DNA from: PALSA-555 sp963731625
GTDB lineage: Bacteria > Actinomycetota > Acidimicrobiia > IMCC26256 > PALSA-555
Direction of reading: 5' to 3'
DNA: 64,000 nt
Assembly: GCA_963731625.1 (NCBI GenBank)
Contig: CAVSWH010000004.1
Span: 558,001-622,000 of the forward strand
In this document: positions 16,959-25,829 of the stretch, piece by piece
Position numbering within the stretch: position 1 is the stretch's first letter
Layout: the number at the start of each line of letters is the position of its first letter
Notes under the pieces: generated by a model
The model's input: only the letters and a program-made list of their open reading frames with translations
Databases searched by the model: none
Told to the model about the DNA's origin: nothing
Position numbers and translations under genes: made by a program

Positions 16959-18154
16959 GCGGCCCGCTGACCGGGGTGCGCGTCGTGGAGCTCGGCGTCT
17001 GGGTCGCCGGCCCGGCGACCGGCGGCATCCTCGCCGACTGGGGCGCCGACGTCGTGAAGATCGAGCCGCCCGAGGGCGACCCCGCACGCCAGTTCCTCTC
17101 GATGCTGGGCGGCGACGTGCCCTTCAACCCGCCGTTCGAGCTCGACAACCGCTCGAAGCGCGGCATCGTCGTCGACCTCACACATCCGGAGGGCTACCAG
17201 CTCGCGTGTGACCTGCTCGCCGGTGCCGATGTGTTCCTCACCAACATCCGCCTCGACGCGCTCGAGCGGCTGCGCCTCGACGCGGCGACGCTGCGCGCCG
17301 ACGCCCCGGGCCTGGTCTACGCCGTGCTGACCGGGTACGGCCTCGAGGGCCCCGACCGCACCCGCGCCGCGTACGACATCGGCGCGTTCTGGGCCCGCAG
17401 CGGCGTGGCCGGCCTGCTGACCTCGCCGGGCGGCGAGCCACCGTTCCAGCGCGGCGGGATGGGCGACCACGGCGCGGGCATGACACTCGCGGCCGGGGTG
17501 TGCGCCGCGCTCGTCGCCCGGGCGCGCACCGGCGAGGGCCAGGTCGTGGCGACGTCGCTGCTGCGCCACGGGATGTACACGATCGGCTTCGACCTCAACA
17601 CCGCGCTCCGGTACGGCACCGGGATCGGCACGGCGACACACGCGACGATGGGCAACCCGGCGATCAACTGCTACCAGGACGCCGACCGGCGCTGGTTCTG
17701 GCTGATCGGACTCGAAGGCGACCGCCACTGGCCCGACCTCTGCCGTGCCGTGGAGCGACCTGACTGGATCGACGACGAGCGCTTCGCCACGGCGTCGGCG
17801 CGCCGGCACAACGTGCGTGAACTGATCCCCGCGCTCGACGCGATCTTCGCGACGCGCACCCGAGACGAGTGGGGTGTCGCGCTCGACCGCGAGGGGATGT
17901 GGTGGGCCCCGGTGCAGACGCCCGACGAGGTGCTCGCCGACCCGCAGGTCCACGCCGGTGGCGGGTTCGTAGAGGTCCCGGACGGCGAGTCGACTGCGAC
18001 GATGATCAACACCCCAGTCGACTTCATCGGCACCCCGGCTGCGCCACGGGCGATGCCGCCGGCGCTCGGCCAGCACACCGACGAGCTGCTCGCCGAGCTC
18101 GGCCACGACGCTGCGGCGATCGCCGCCCTCCGCGCGAGCGGCGCAGTCGCCTGA
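16955..18154 (+). CDS. CaiB/BaiF CoA-transferase
   Basis: A 399-residue class III CoA-transferase with LTGVRVVELGVWVAGPATGG at the N-terminus, DVVKIEPPEGDPAR, NRSKRGIVVDL, and a late GQHTDELLAELG. It is fourth in the amidohydrolase-Rieske-ferredoxin operon, with a GTGA overlap, suggesting that the hydroxylated or cleaved acid is charged with CoA by exchange. It is single-domain, unlike the tandem protein at 4833-7210. Confidence 0.88.
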   Translation: MSGPLTGVRVVELGVWVAGPATGGILADWGADVVKIEPPEGDPARQFLSMLGGDVPFNPPFELDNRSKRGIVVDLTHPEGYQLACDLLAGADVFLTNIRLDALERLRLDAATLRADAPGLVYAVLTGYGLEGPDRTRAAYDIGAFWARSGVAGLLTSPGGEPPFQRGGMGDHGAGMTLAAGVCAALVARARTGEGQVVATSLLRHGMYTIGFDLNTALRYGTGIGTATHATMGNPAINCYQDADRRWFWLIGLEGDRHWPDLCRAVERPDWIDDERFATASARRHNVRELIPALDAIFATRTRDEWGVALDREGMWWAPVQTPDEVLADPQVHAGGGFVEVPDGESTATMINTPVDFIGTPAAPRAMPPALGQHTDELLAELGHDAAAIAALRASGAVA

Positions 18155-18156
18155 GC

Positions 18157-18669
18157 TCAGTCGCCGGCGGGGTCGGCGAGCCAGCGCGGCCAGGTCTCGG
18201 GCTCGCCCCAGCCGGTGTCGTGCTCGGGCCAGCGCGCCGGTGGCAGCCCGAGCGGCGACGTGCCGACCTCCCGCCCGTACCAGAGGAGGTGCTGGCGTCG
18301 GGCGAACAGCCAGGCGCCGTCGCGGCGCTCGTACGTGTCGCGGTACTGGATCATCTGCACGACCCACGTCTCGCCGAGCTGCAGCTCGCCGCGGCAGTAG
18401 ACGACGCCGCGGGCGTGCGCGTCGTCGTCCACGTCGATGAGATGGGTGCCGACGTTGAGGATGGTGAGGGGCATGTCGCCGAGAGCGTGGGCCAGGTCGT
18501 CGAGGAGCGCGGCGCGGCCCTGTCGCCCGTGGCCGAGCCGGACGTCGTCCACGAAGAGCGCCACGACGGCGTCGAGGTCGCGGGCGTCCATCGCGACGGC
18601 GTAGCGGGCCACGAGCTGGCGGATCTCGTCGCGCGCGACGAGCCGGTCAAGCGGCGACACGTCGGTCAC
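18157..18669 (-). CDS. SnoaL-like (NTF2-fold) protein
   Basis: A 170-residue protein with the NTF2 cone pattern (LDRLVARDEIRQLVARYAVA, ALFVDDVRLGHG, QYRDTYERRDGAWLFARR). This fold includes ketosteroid isomerases, scytalone dehydratases and polyketide cyclases; the YRDTYER region with Arg residues is common in the SnoaL_4 group. The GTG at 18669 lies seven bases after the hydrolase stop. Last gene of the operon starting near 21873. A steroid or terpenoid isomerisation or dehydration is possible but not shown. Confidence 0.78.
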   Translation of the reverse strand: MTDVSPLDRLVARDEIRQLVARYAVAMDARDLDAVVALFVDDVRLGHGRQGRAALLDDLAHALGDMPLTILNVGTHLIDVDDDAHARGVVYCRGELQLGETWVVQMIQYRDTYERRDGAWLFARRQHLLWYGREVGTSPLGLPPARWPEHDTGWGEPETWPRWLADPAGD

Positions 18670-18676
18670 CGCTGGA

Positions 18677-19571
18677 TCATCGCACCCGGTGCCGGGCCTC
18701 CTCGAGGTGGGCGCGCACGAGCTGCTCGGCGCGCGCCGTGTCCTCCTGCAGGAAGAAGTGGCCGCCGTCGACGGCGAGGAACGGCGCGCCGGCCCGCTCG
18801 GCCTGGGCTTGGAACCACTCGGTCGGCAGGTCCGAGCGCGTCCCGGCGAGCACGACGGCGGACGCGGAGAGTGCCGCGAGGTGCTCCCACGCGGCGGGCG
18901 CGCCGGTCGCGTCCGCGGAGAGCTCGAAGAGCCGCGCCTCGGACTCGGGCGGGCACGCAAGCTCCACCTGCCCGTCCGATCGGTCGGCGAACCCCCAGCG
19001 GACGTACGCGGCGAGCGCCTCGGGGGCGAGCGCGTCGAGGGGTGGGCGGCTGCCGTACGAGGCGAGCACCGTGGCCCGGTCGGGCCAGACGGCTCGGCGC
19101 TTGCGGGCGATGTCGGCCATGTAGTTCCCGCCGGGTCGGCCGTCGGGCGTCGGACGCGGCGGGCGCGGCGGCGTCGTGAACGCGATCGCCTCGCACAGCA
19201 GCACGGCGCGGCGTCGCGCCCGGGCGCGCCTGGTCGACGAGCGTGGCGACGCCGCCGCCGAGCGACTCTCCCAGCGCGCACCAGGACGTGACGCCGAGGT
19301 GGTCGAGCACGGCGAGGACGTCACCGGCGAGCAGCGCGAACGCGTAGTCCCGGTCGGGGTCCGCGGGCACGTCGGTGCCACCGTGGGCGCGGAGGTCGAC
19401 GGCGATGGGCCGGTACCGGTCGGTCAGGCGCCGCGCGAGCGGGTCGAAGAGGCCGGCGCAGAAGCCGTTGGGGTGCAGCAGGAGCAGGGGCTCACCGGTG
19501 CCGCCCCAGTCGAGGGCCGCGATGCGCAGCCCGTCGTGCTCGACGACGTGCGGGGTGGGCTCGCCGCTCAG
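18677..19571 (-). CDS. Alpha/beta hydrolase, frameshifted
   Basis: An alpha/beta hydrolase: oxyanion-side LLLLHPNGFCAGLFDPLARR, DLRAHGGTD, the nucleophile elbow GESLGGG, and catalytic His region VDGGHFFL. The N-terminal half and C-terminal half are in different frames and join if one base is removed in the CGCGACGCCGCGCC stretch near 19215 (reading LVDQARPGA then RRAVLLCEAIAF). No ATG, GTG or TTG is available at the 5' end; the frame opens at a CTG (19571) overlapping the ACAD stop. Lipase, esterase or C-C hydrolase activity is possible. Sequence error or decay both explain the break. Confidence 0.7.
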
Positions 19572-20689
19572 GCGGCCGGGGTGTCGGCCAGGATGCGACC
19601 GAGCGTGAGCAGCTGGGGCGTGGAGCCCCCGAGCGTGAGCTCGAGCTGCTTGGCGAGCAGGAAGTAGCGGAACAGCGGGTAGTCGCGGTCGACGCCCATG
19701 CCGCCGTGCAGGTGCTGGGCGGCGTGCACGACGCGCTGACCACCCTCGGCGGCCCAGAACTTCGCCACCGCCACCTCGGCCGCCGCCGGCAGGCCCTCGG
19801 CGAGGCGCCAGATGGCCTGCCACGCGGTGAGCCGGATGGCCTCGGTGTCGATGTAGGCGTCGGCGGCGCGCTGGCCGACGGCCTGGAAGGTGGCGATCGG
19901 CCGGTCGAACTGCTCGCGCGTCTTGGTGTACTCGGCGGTCATGCGCAGCGCCTCTTCGCAGACGCCGATGGCGACGGCGCACAGCGCCGCGGTCGCCCGC
20001 TCGATCGTCCAGGTGAGCACGGCGTCACCGTTGTCGGCTCCACCGAGGAGGTCGGAGGCCGCGACGCGTGTGCCGTCGAGGCGCAGGAGCGCCTCGGGGT
20101 GGCCGCTCGTCGTGCGCTGGCGCTCGCGGGTCACGCCCGCGTCGGGGTTCACGATCGCGACGACGACCCGGCCGTCGTCGGTGGTGGCGGGGACGAGGAG
20201 GTGGTCGGCGAGGGGCCCGTCGGGCACGCAGATCTTCTCGCCGTCGAGCACCCAGCTGTCGCCGTCGCGCCGCGCGGTGGTGACGGGGTGGTGCGGGTCG
20301 GCGCCGGCCTCGACGAGGGCGGCGGTGAGCAGGCGCTCGCCGTTCGCGACGCCGGGCAGGAGCCGCTGCTGCTGCTTGTCGCTGCCGAACTGGGCGACGG
20401 GCAGGGCGCCGAGCACGACGGTGGAGAGGTAGGGCACGGGCGCCACGGTGCGGCCGAGCTGCTCGAGGACGATCGCCGCCTCGAGGAACCCGTACCCGCC
20501 GCCGCCGTGCGCCTCGGGCAGGGCGATGCCGAGCAGGCCGGCCTCGGCGAGCTTCGCCCACAGCTCGCGGTCGAAGTTGTCCTCACCGGCCTCGATCTCC
20601 TTGAGGCGCTCGTGGGTGACCTCGGCGTCGAGGATCTGCTTGGCGAGGCCCTGCAGGTCCTGCTGCTCCTCGTTGAACGAAAAGTCCAT
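19568..20689 (-). CDS. Acyl-CoA dehydrogenase, FadE28/ChsE1-like subunit (second copy)
   Basis: A 373-residue ACAD with the FadE28-type start MDFSFNEEQQDLQGLAKQI and end AQHLHGGMGVDRDYPLFRYF. It is a clear paralogue of the 368-1480 protein. AAGGAGCG overlapping the upstream stop serves as ribosome binding site for the ATG at 20689. Together with the FadE29-like gene just upstream (8-base gap) it forms a two-subunit enzyme unit, presumably for a different chain length or substrate. Confidence 0.9.
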   Translation of the reverse strand: MDFSFNEEQQDLQGLAKQILDAEVTHERLKEIEAGEDNFDRELWAKLAEAGLLGIALPEAHGGGGYGFLEAAIVLEQLGRTVAPVPYLSTVVLGALPVAQFGSDKQQQRLLPGVANGERLLTAALVEAGADPHHPVTTARRDGDSWVLDGEKICVPDGPLADHLLVPATTDDGRVVVAIVNPDAGVTRERQRTTSGHPEALLRLDGTRVAASDLLGGADNGDAVLTWTIERATAALCAVAIGVCEEALRMTAEYTKTREQFDRPIATFQAVGQRAADAYIDTEAIRLTAWQAIWRLAEGLPAAAEVAVAKFWAAEGGQRVVHAAQHLHGGMGVDRDYPLFRYFLLAKQLELTLGGSTPQLLTLGRILADTPAA

Positions 20690-20697
20690 GTCGCTCC

Positions 20698-21873
20698 TTA
20701 CCGGGGGGCGAGGGGCATGCCGAGCCCGAACACCGCGATGAGATCGCGCTGGATCTCGTTGGTGCCGCCACCGAACGTCAAGATGATCAGCCCGCGGTAG
20801 GAGTGCTCGAGGCGGGACTGGAGCAGCGCGCCGGGCGCGTCGTCCTTCAGGTAGGCGCGCTGACCGAGGATCTCCATGAGCAGCCGGAACGCCTCCAGGT
20901 AGAACTCGGTCCCGAAGACCTTCGTCGCCGACGCGTCGGCCGGTTGGAGCTCGCCCTTCATGGAGGCGGACGAGATCTTCCAGTTGATGAGCCGGAGGAA
21001 CTCGAGGCGCGCGTAGACGCGCGCGAGGTTCAGCTGCACCCATTCCTGGTCGACGACGCGCTCGCCGCTTGGCAGGCGGGTCTGTTGCGCCCACTCCCGG
21101 ACGTCGTGCAGCGCCCGCTCGACCATGCCCGACGAGCACAGCGTGACGCGCTCGTGGTTCAGCTGGTTGGTGATGAGCTTCCAGCCCTCGTTCTCCTCGC
21201 CGACCCGGGAGGTCGCCGGGACCCGGACGTCCTCGTAGAAGACCTGGGCGATGTCGGACTCGCCCATCACGTGGATCGGCTGCACCTTGATCCCCGGCGT
21301 CGTCATCGGGATGACGAACAGCGAGATCCCCTTGTGCTTCTTCACGTTGGGGTTGGTCCGCACGGCGAGCCAGACAAAGTCGGCCCCGCTGGCCAGGCTC
21401 GTCCACATCTTCTGGCCGTTGATCACGTACTCGTCGCCGTCGCGCTCGGCCTTCGTGGTGAGCGCGGCCAGGTCGGTGCCCGCACCGGGCTCCGAGTAGC
21501 CGATGCAGAAGTGGAGCTCTCCCTTCAGGATCTTGGGGAGGAAGAACTGCTTCTGCTCGTCGGTGCCGAAGCGCATGATCGTCGGCCCGACGGTGTTGAT
21601 CGTGAGCATGGGGACCGGGGCGCCCGACCGCATGGCCTCGTCGAACCAGATGAACTGCTCGACCGCGGTGAAGCCTCGCCCGCCCCACTCTTTGGGCCAG
21701 CCGACGCCGAGCCAGCCGTCCTGGCCCATCTGGCGCACCACCTGACGGTTCGCGTCGCCGACGCCACCCGACCCGGTGAGCTTGGCGCGGAGCTCCGGGG
21801 TCAGCAGCTGCTCGAAGTAGGCGCGCACCTCTTGGCGGAGCGCTTCCTGCTCCTTGGTGAGGCCGATGTACAC
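20698..21873 (-). CDS. Acyl-CoA dehydrogenase, FadE29/ChsE2-like subunit (second copy)
   Basis: A 391-residue ACAD with GYSEPGAGTDLAALTTK, NGQKMWTS and FGGGTNEIQRDLIAVFGLG. The start was set at GTG 21873 because AGGAGG is eight bases before it; another GTG at 21882 is inside that ribosome site. It heads an operon with a FadE28-like partner, a hydrolase and a SnoaL-like protein, and a KstR-like box stands 31 bases upstream. Confidence 0.9.
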   Translation of the reverse strand: MYIGLTKEQEALRQEVRAYFEQLLTPELRAKLTGSGGVGDANRQVVRQMGQDGWLGVGWPKEWGGRGFTAVEQFIWFDEAMRSGAPVPMLTINTVGPTIMRFGTDEQKQFFLPKILKGELHFCIGYSEPGAGTDLAALTTKAERDGDEYVINGQKMWTSLASGADFVWLAVRTNPNVKKHKGISLFVIPMTTPGIKVQPIHVMGESDIAQVFYEDVRVPATSRVGEENEGWKLITNQLNHERVTLCSSGMVERALHDVREWAQQTRLPSGERVVDQEWVQLNLARVYARLEFLRLINWKISSASMKGELQPADASATKVFGTEFYLEAFRLLMEILGQRAYLKDDAPGALLQSRLEHSYRGLIILTFGGGTNEIQRDLIAVFGLGMPLAPR

Positions 21874-21903
21874 GCGACGCACCTCCTGGGCGGCGGGCGA
21901 AAC

Positions 21904-21917
21904 GAGAACACGTTACA
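21904..21917. promoter_or_regulatory. KstR-like operator, one mismatch
   Basis: GAGAACACGTTACA keeps AAC-NN-GTT and the final A, missing only the first T of TNNAACNNGTTNNA. It is placed 31 bases upstream of the second FadE29/FadE28-like operon. Confidence 0.6.
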
Positions 21918-22009
21918 CGGGGCCCGACCGGCGCCATCTCCCCGCGGTGAGCGTTGGGCACGAGGCCGCGACGCGCGTCAGGGCGTCCACGCGTCCGGGG
22001 TGGCGCGGC

Positions 22010-22786
22010 TCAGGACGGCGGCGGCCCCATGAGCAGGTCCGACAGGCCCGACCGCATCCCGGCCGTGAACCCGCCGTCGACGACCAGGGAGTGTCCTGTG
22101 ACGAACGAGGAGTCGTCCGACGCAAGGAACAGGGCGGCGGCAGCGATCTCGTCCGGGCGCCCGAACCGACCGAGCTTGTGCTCTTCCCGGTAGCGCTCGC
22201 GGTACTGGGCCATCAGGTCGTGGCCCATGACCGACTCGAACATCGGCGTCTCGATGAACCCGGGGCAGACGCAGTTGACGCGGATGCCGTGGCGGCCGTA
22301 GTCGATCGCCATGTTCTTCGTGAGCAGGACAACCGCGCCCTTCGAGGCGTTGTACGCGCTCCCGCCCTCGGTGCCTTCGAGCCCCTCGACGCTCGCGAAG
22401 GTGATGATGCTCCCCCCGCGCTGCGGGACCATGTGGCGGAGCGCGTGCTTGCAGACGAGGTAGGTCCCAGTCGCGTTGACCCGCAGCACGCGGGCCCACT
22501 CGTCGGCGTCGAGCAGGTGGACCGGGCCGCCGCCGGCGACGCCGGCGCAGTTCACGAGGACGTCGAGCCGGCCGTGCGCCTCGACGATCGCGTCGAGGGC
22601 GCCGGCGACCGCATCCTCGTCGGCGACGTCGACGAGGTGCTCGCTCGCGACCGGCGCACCGGGTGTGATGTCGAGTCCGGCCACGACGGCGCCCTCGTCG
22701 GCGAAGCGCGTCGCGCAGGCCGCCCCGAGTCCGGAGGCGGCGCCGGTCACGACCGCCACCCGTCCGGCCAGTCGTCCGTCGCCCAC
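22010..22786 (-). CDS. SDR-family dehydrogenase
   Basis: A 258-residue short-chain dehydrogenase: TGAASGLG, VNCAG in place of NNAG, YNASK, and a C-terminal VDGGFTAG. GTG 22786 has GAGGGGG upstream. It diverges from the TetR-LLM-P450 operon across a 54-base promoter with inverted repeats, so both are likely under that TetR. NAD preference is suggested by the Asp in AGLDITPG. Confidence 0.85.
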   Translation of the reverse strand: MGDGRLAGRVAVVTGAASGLGAACATRFADEGAVVAGLDITPGAPVASEHLVDVADEDAVAGALDAIVEAHGRLDVLVNCAGVAGGGPVHLLDADEWARVLRVNATGTYLVCKHALRHMVPQRGGSIITFASVEGLEGTEGGSAYNASKGAVVLLTKNMAIDYGRHGIRVNCVCPGFIETPMFESVMGHDLMAQYRERYREEHKLGRFGRPDEIAAAALFLASDDSSFVTGHSLVVDGGFTAGMRSGLSDLLMGPPPS

Positions 22787-22813
22787 CGCACCCCCTCGCC
22801 GTCGCGCCCGGTG

Positions 22814-22844
22814 CTGAACAACTGTATAGGCTTTGTTCAGTTGT
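22814..22844. promoter_or_regulatory. Inverted repeats, likely TetR operator
   Basis: CTGAACAA (22814-22821) and TTGTTCAG (22833-22840) are perfect inverted arms 11 bases apart; ACAACTG (22818-22824) and CAGTTGT (22838-22844) form a second, overlapping pair. The stretch is AT-rich against its surroundings and spans the likely start of the TetR gene, which fits autoregulation and control of the divergent SDR. Confidence 0.55.
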
Positions 22845-23455
22845 CTACTGCGCTCTCCCCCACCGACGCCCCGCCGGCGACGTCCGAGCGGATCCTGCGC
22901 GCCGCCGAGCTGTGCGTGCGCCGCTGGGGGCTGCGCCGCGTGTCGATGAACGACGTCGCGTTGGAAGCGGGCGTGTCGCGCGGGTCGGTGTACCGCTACT
23001 TCCCCGACCGCGAGGCGCTGGTGCAGGCCGTGCTCGAGCAGGTCGCCGCGGCGCACGTCGCCGAAGCCGAGCCGGCGGTGCGGCGCCAGCGCACGCTTGC
23101 GGGCAAGGTCGCCGAGGCCGCAGTCTTCGTCCGCCACCTCGCCGACGACGAGCGCCGCCTCGGGCTGCAGGCGCATCCCGGCGAGCCGGTGCTCGCGACG
23201 CTGCAGCTCGCCGCGACGCCCGCCATGTTTGCCCGGTGGATCGACTTCTGGATCCCCTTCCTCGAGGTCGCCCGCGCCGACGGTGAGGTGCGCGCCGACC
23301 TCGATCTCGCCCAGGCGGCCGAGTGGATCATGCGCATCCTGATCTCGCTCGTCACCGTGCCGTCGGCCACGATCGACCTCGACGACCCCGCGCAGGTGCG
23401 GCGCTTCATCGAGCACCACCTGGTCCGCGGCTTTCTGACTGGAGGACCGCAGTGA
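22841..23455 (+). CDS. TetR-family regulator
   Basis: About 204 residues, with an N-terminal helix-turn-helix (SERILRAAELCVRRWG, VALEAGVSRGSVYRYFPDREAL) and a helical ligand domain. TTG 22841 is the closest start to the domain; a GTG at 22811 would add ten residues. Either start sits in the inverted repeats, so a leaderless transcript is possible. It is cotranscribed with an LLM oxidoreductase and a P450 (GTGA overlap), which it probably controls. Confidence 0.82.
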   Translation: MSTALSPTDAPPATSERILRAAELCVRRWGLRRVSMNDVALEAGVSRGSVYRYFPDREALVQAVLEQVAAAHVAEAEPAVRRQRTLAGKVAEAAVFVRHLADDERRLGLQAHPGEPVLATLQLAATPAMFARWIDFWIPFLEVARADGEVRADLDLAQAAEWIMRILISLVTVPSATIDLDDPAQVRRFIEHHLVRGFLTGGPQ

Positions 23456-24582
23456 AGTTCGCGCTGTTCTACGAGATCCCGGTGCCGCGCCCCTGGACGC
23501 CGGACCAGGAGCACCAGGCGTACAAGCACACGCTCGAGCAGGCGATCCTCGGCGACCGGGTGGGCTTCCACGCGTTCTGGACGGTGGAGCACCACTTCCT
23601 CGAGGAGTACTCGCACTGCTCGAACCCCGAGGTGCTCTACGGCGCCGTCGCGGCCCGCACCGAGCGGATCCGGATTGGGTACGGCGTGCGGCTGCTCCCG
23701 AAGCCGTACAACCACCCGATCCGCTCGGCCGAGTCGGCCGCGGTGCTCGACCTCCTCTCGGACGGCCGCGTCGACTTCGGGACGGGGCGCTCGTCGACGC
23801 GCGCCGAGCTCGAGGGATTCAACCTGGAGCCCGACGAGACGCGGGCCATGTGGAAGGAGGCGCTCGGCCACATCGTGAGCGCCTGGACCGAGGACGAGTA
23901 CCAGGCGAACGGCGAGTACTGGCAGATGGGCGCGCCGCGGCGGATCCTGCCCAAGCCCCTCCAGAAGCCGCACCCGCCGATCTTCGGGGCGACGAGCAGC
24001 CTCGACGGCCACAAGGAGGTGGGGCGCCAGGGCATCGGGCTGTGCTCGTTCACGGTCGGGCTGCCCCCGGAGGAGCTCGTGAAGAACATCGCCGCCTACC
24101 GGGAGGGGCTGAGCGAGTGCACCCAGCCCGTCGGCAAGTTCAAGAACGAGACGGCGGCGACGTTCACGATGGTCCACTGCGGCGCCACGAAGGAGGACGC
24201 GTACGAGACGGCGGCCCGGTCCTTCGAGTGGTACCCGAAGCACGGCGGCGGGCTCATCGCCTCGGTCGCCGAGTGGCTCGAGGAGCGAAAGCAGGACCTC
24301 GGGACCTACGAGTACGCCGCCGCGCCGCTCCAGCATCGCCGTGACGGCGCCTTCGAGCACCTGAACTTCGACTACATCCACAGCGTCGGCGCCGGCGTCG
24401 TCGGCGACCCGGACGAGTGCATCGAGACCTGCCGCCGCTACGAGGCGGCCGGCTGTGACCTGCTGCTGTGCCTGGTGAACCCCTACGACATCCCGCACGA
24501 GAAGGTCATGGAGTCGATCGAGCTGTTCGGCAAGCACGTGATTCCCGAGTTCGACAAGGAGAAGGCCACCACGGCCGGGTGA
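23452..24582 (+). CDS. LLM-class flavin-dependent monooxygenase
   Basis: A 376-residue luciferase-like monooxygenase: KFALFYEIPVPRPW start, FWTVEHHFLEEYS, and YGVRLLPKPYNHP strands of the TIM barrel. The EHHF motif is typical of FMN-using luciferase-type enzymes rather than of F420 enzymes, although this is a soft rule. GTG start overlaps the TetR stop and its own stop is adjacent to the P450 start. A Baeyer-Villiger or hydroxylating role with the P450 is inferred. Confidence 0.85.
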   Translation: MKFALFYEIPVPRPWTPDQEHQAYKHTLEQAILGDRVGFHAFWTVEHHFLEEYSHCSNPEVLYGAVAARTERIRIGYGVRLLPKPYNHPIRSAESAAVLDLLSDGRVDFGTGRSSTRAELEGFNLEPDETRAMWKEALGHIVSAWTEDEYQANGEYWQMGAPRRILPKPLQKPHPPIFGATSSLDGHKEVGRQGIGLCSFTVGLPPEELVKNIAAYREGLSECTQPVGKFKNETAATFTMVHCGATKEDAYETAARSFEWYPKHGGGLIASVAEWLEERKQDLGTYEYAAAPLQHRRDGAFEHLNFDYIHSVGAGVVGDPDECIETCRRYEAAGCDLLLCLVNPYDIPHEKVMESIELFGKHVIPEFDKEKATTAG

Positions 24583-24584
24583 CG

Positions 24585-25802
24585 ATGGACCTCGACACGA
24601 TTGACCTCACCGACCAGGACGTCTTCGTCCGCGGCGTCCCCCACGACTGGTTCAGTGCGCTGCGCCACGAGGCGCCGGTGTTCTGGCACCCCGAGCACGA
24701 CGGCGGACCCGGCTTCTGGAACCTCACCTGCTACGACGACGTCGTCGCGGTGAACCGCGACAACCAGACGTTCTCGTCGAGCCGGGGCGCGGTGTTCATC
24801 TGGGACCTGCCGCCCGCGGACCTCGAGCAGCAGCGGCTCATGATGCTGAACATGGACCCGCCGATGCACACGCGCTACCGCCGGCTCGTGAACAAGGGCT
24901 TCACGCCGCGGATGGTCGACAGCCTCGAGGCGACGATCCGGGAGCGGACGCGGTCGATCCTCGACAAGGTCGGGCCGCGCGGCGAGTGCGACTTCGTCGT
25001 CGACGTCGCCGCCGAGCTGCCGCTCCAGGTGATCGCCGACATCCTCGGTGTCCCCCAGGCCGACCGCTACAAGATGTTCGACTGGTCGAACCGGATGATC
25101 GGGTCCGAGGACCCGGAGTACGCCGTCAGCGAGGAGGAGGCGCAGCAGGCCTCGATGGAGCTCTTCGCCTACGCGGCGCAGCTCTCCGAGGCGAAGCGCG
25201 CCCAGGATCCCCATGGCGCCGACCTCATCACGGTGCTGAGCGAGGCGGAGGTCGACGGCGAGCAGCTCACCCAGCTCGAGATCGACCTGTTCTTCATGCT
25301 CCTGACCGTCGCCGGCAACGAGACGACCCGCAACCTCATCTCGCACGGGATGGTGCAGCTCCTCGAGCACCCCGACCAGCTCGCGAAGGTCCAGGCCGAC
25401 CGGTCGCTCCTCGCCGGCGCGGTCGACGAGATGCTGCGCTGCGCCAGCCCGGTGATGCACTTCCGGCGCACGGCGACGAAGGACGTGGTGATCCGCGACA
25501 CCCCGATCGCCGAGGGCGACAAGGTCGTGATCTGGTACGTGTCCGCCAACCGCGACGAGACCGTCTTCGACGACCCGATGGCGTTCGACATCGAGCGCTC
25601 GCCCAACGAGCACGTGGCGTTCGGGGGCGGCGGCCCGCACTTCTGCCTGGGCGCCAACCTGGCCCGCATGGAGATCCGGGTGATCTACGAGGAGCTGCTC
25701 GACCGGTGGCACGACCTCGAGCTCACCGGCGAGCCGGCGCGGCTGCGCTCGAACTTCATCAACGGGATCAAGCACATCCCGTTGCGCTTCGCGACCACCT
25801 GA
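24585..25802 (+). CDS. Cytochrome P450, CYP124/CYP125-type
   Basis: A 405-residue P450. The I-helix has VAGNETTRN, the K-helix EMLR, and the heme loop FGGGGPHFCLGANLAR with Cys354 as thiolate ligand. The heme loop and surroundings strongly recall mycobacterial CYP124, which oxidises the terminal methyl of branched lipids and sterol side chains. GTG 24579 would give a GTGA overlap with the LLM gene; ATG 24585 is two codons on. It shares a TetR-controlled operon. Redox partners are not encoded nearby. Confidence 0.88.
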   Translation: MDLDTIDLTDQDVFVRGVPHDWFSALRHEAPVFWHPEHDGGPGFWNLTCYDDVVAVNRDNQTFSSSRGAVFIWDLPPADLEQQRLMMLNMDPPMHTRYRRLVNKGFTPRMVDSLEATIRERTRSILDKVGPRGECDFVVDVAAELPLQVIADILGVPQADRYKMFDWSNRMIGSEDPEYAVSEEEAQQASMELFAYAAQLSEAKRAQDPHGADLITVLSEAEVDGEQLTQLEIDLFFMLLTVAGNETTRNLISHGMVQLLEHPDQLAKVQADRSLLAGAVDEMLRCASPVMHFRRTATKDVVIRDTPIAEGDKVVIWYVSANRDETVFDDPMAFDIERSPNEHVAFGGGGPHFCLGANLARMEIRVIYEELLDRWHDLELTGEPARLRSNFINGIKHIPLRFATT

Positions 25803-25829
25803 GCCGACGGCGCCTGCGGGCGCACCAGA

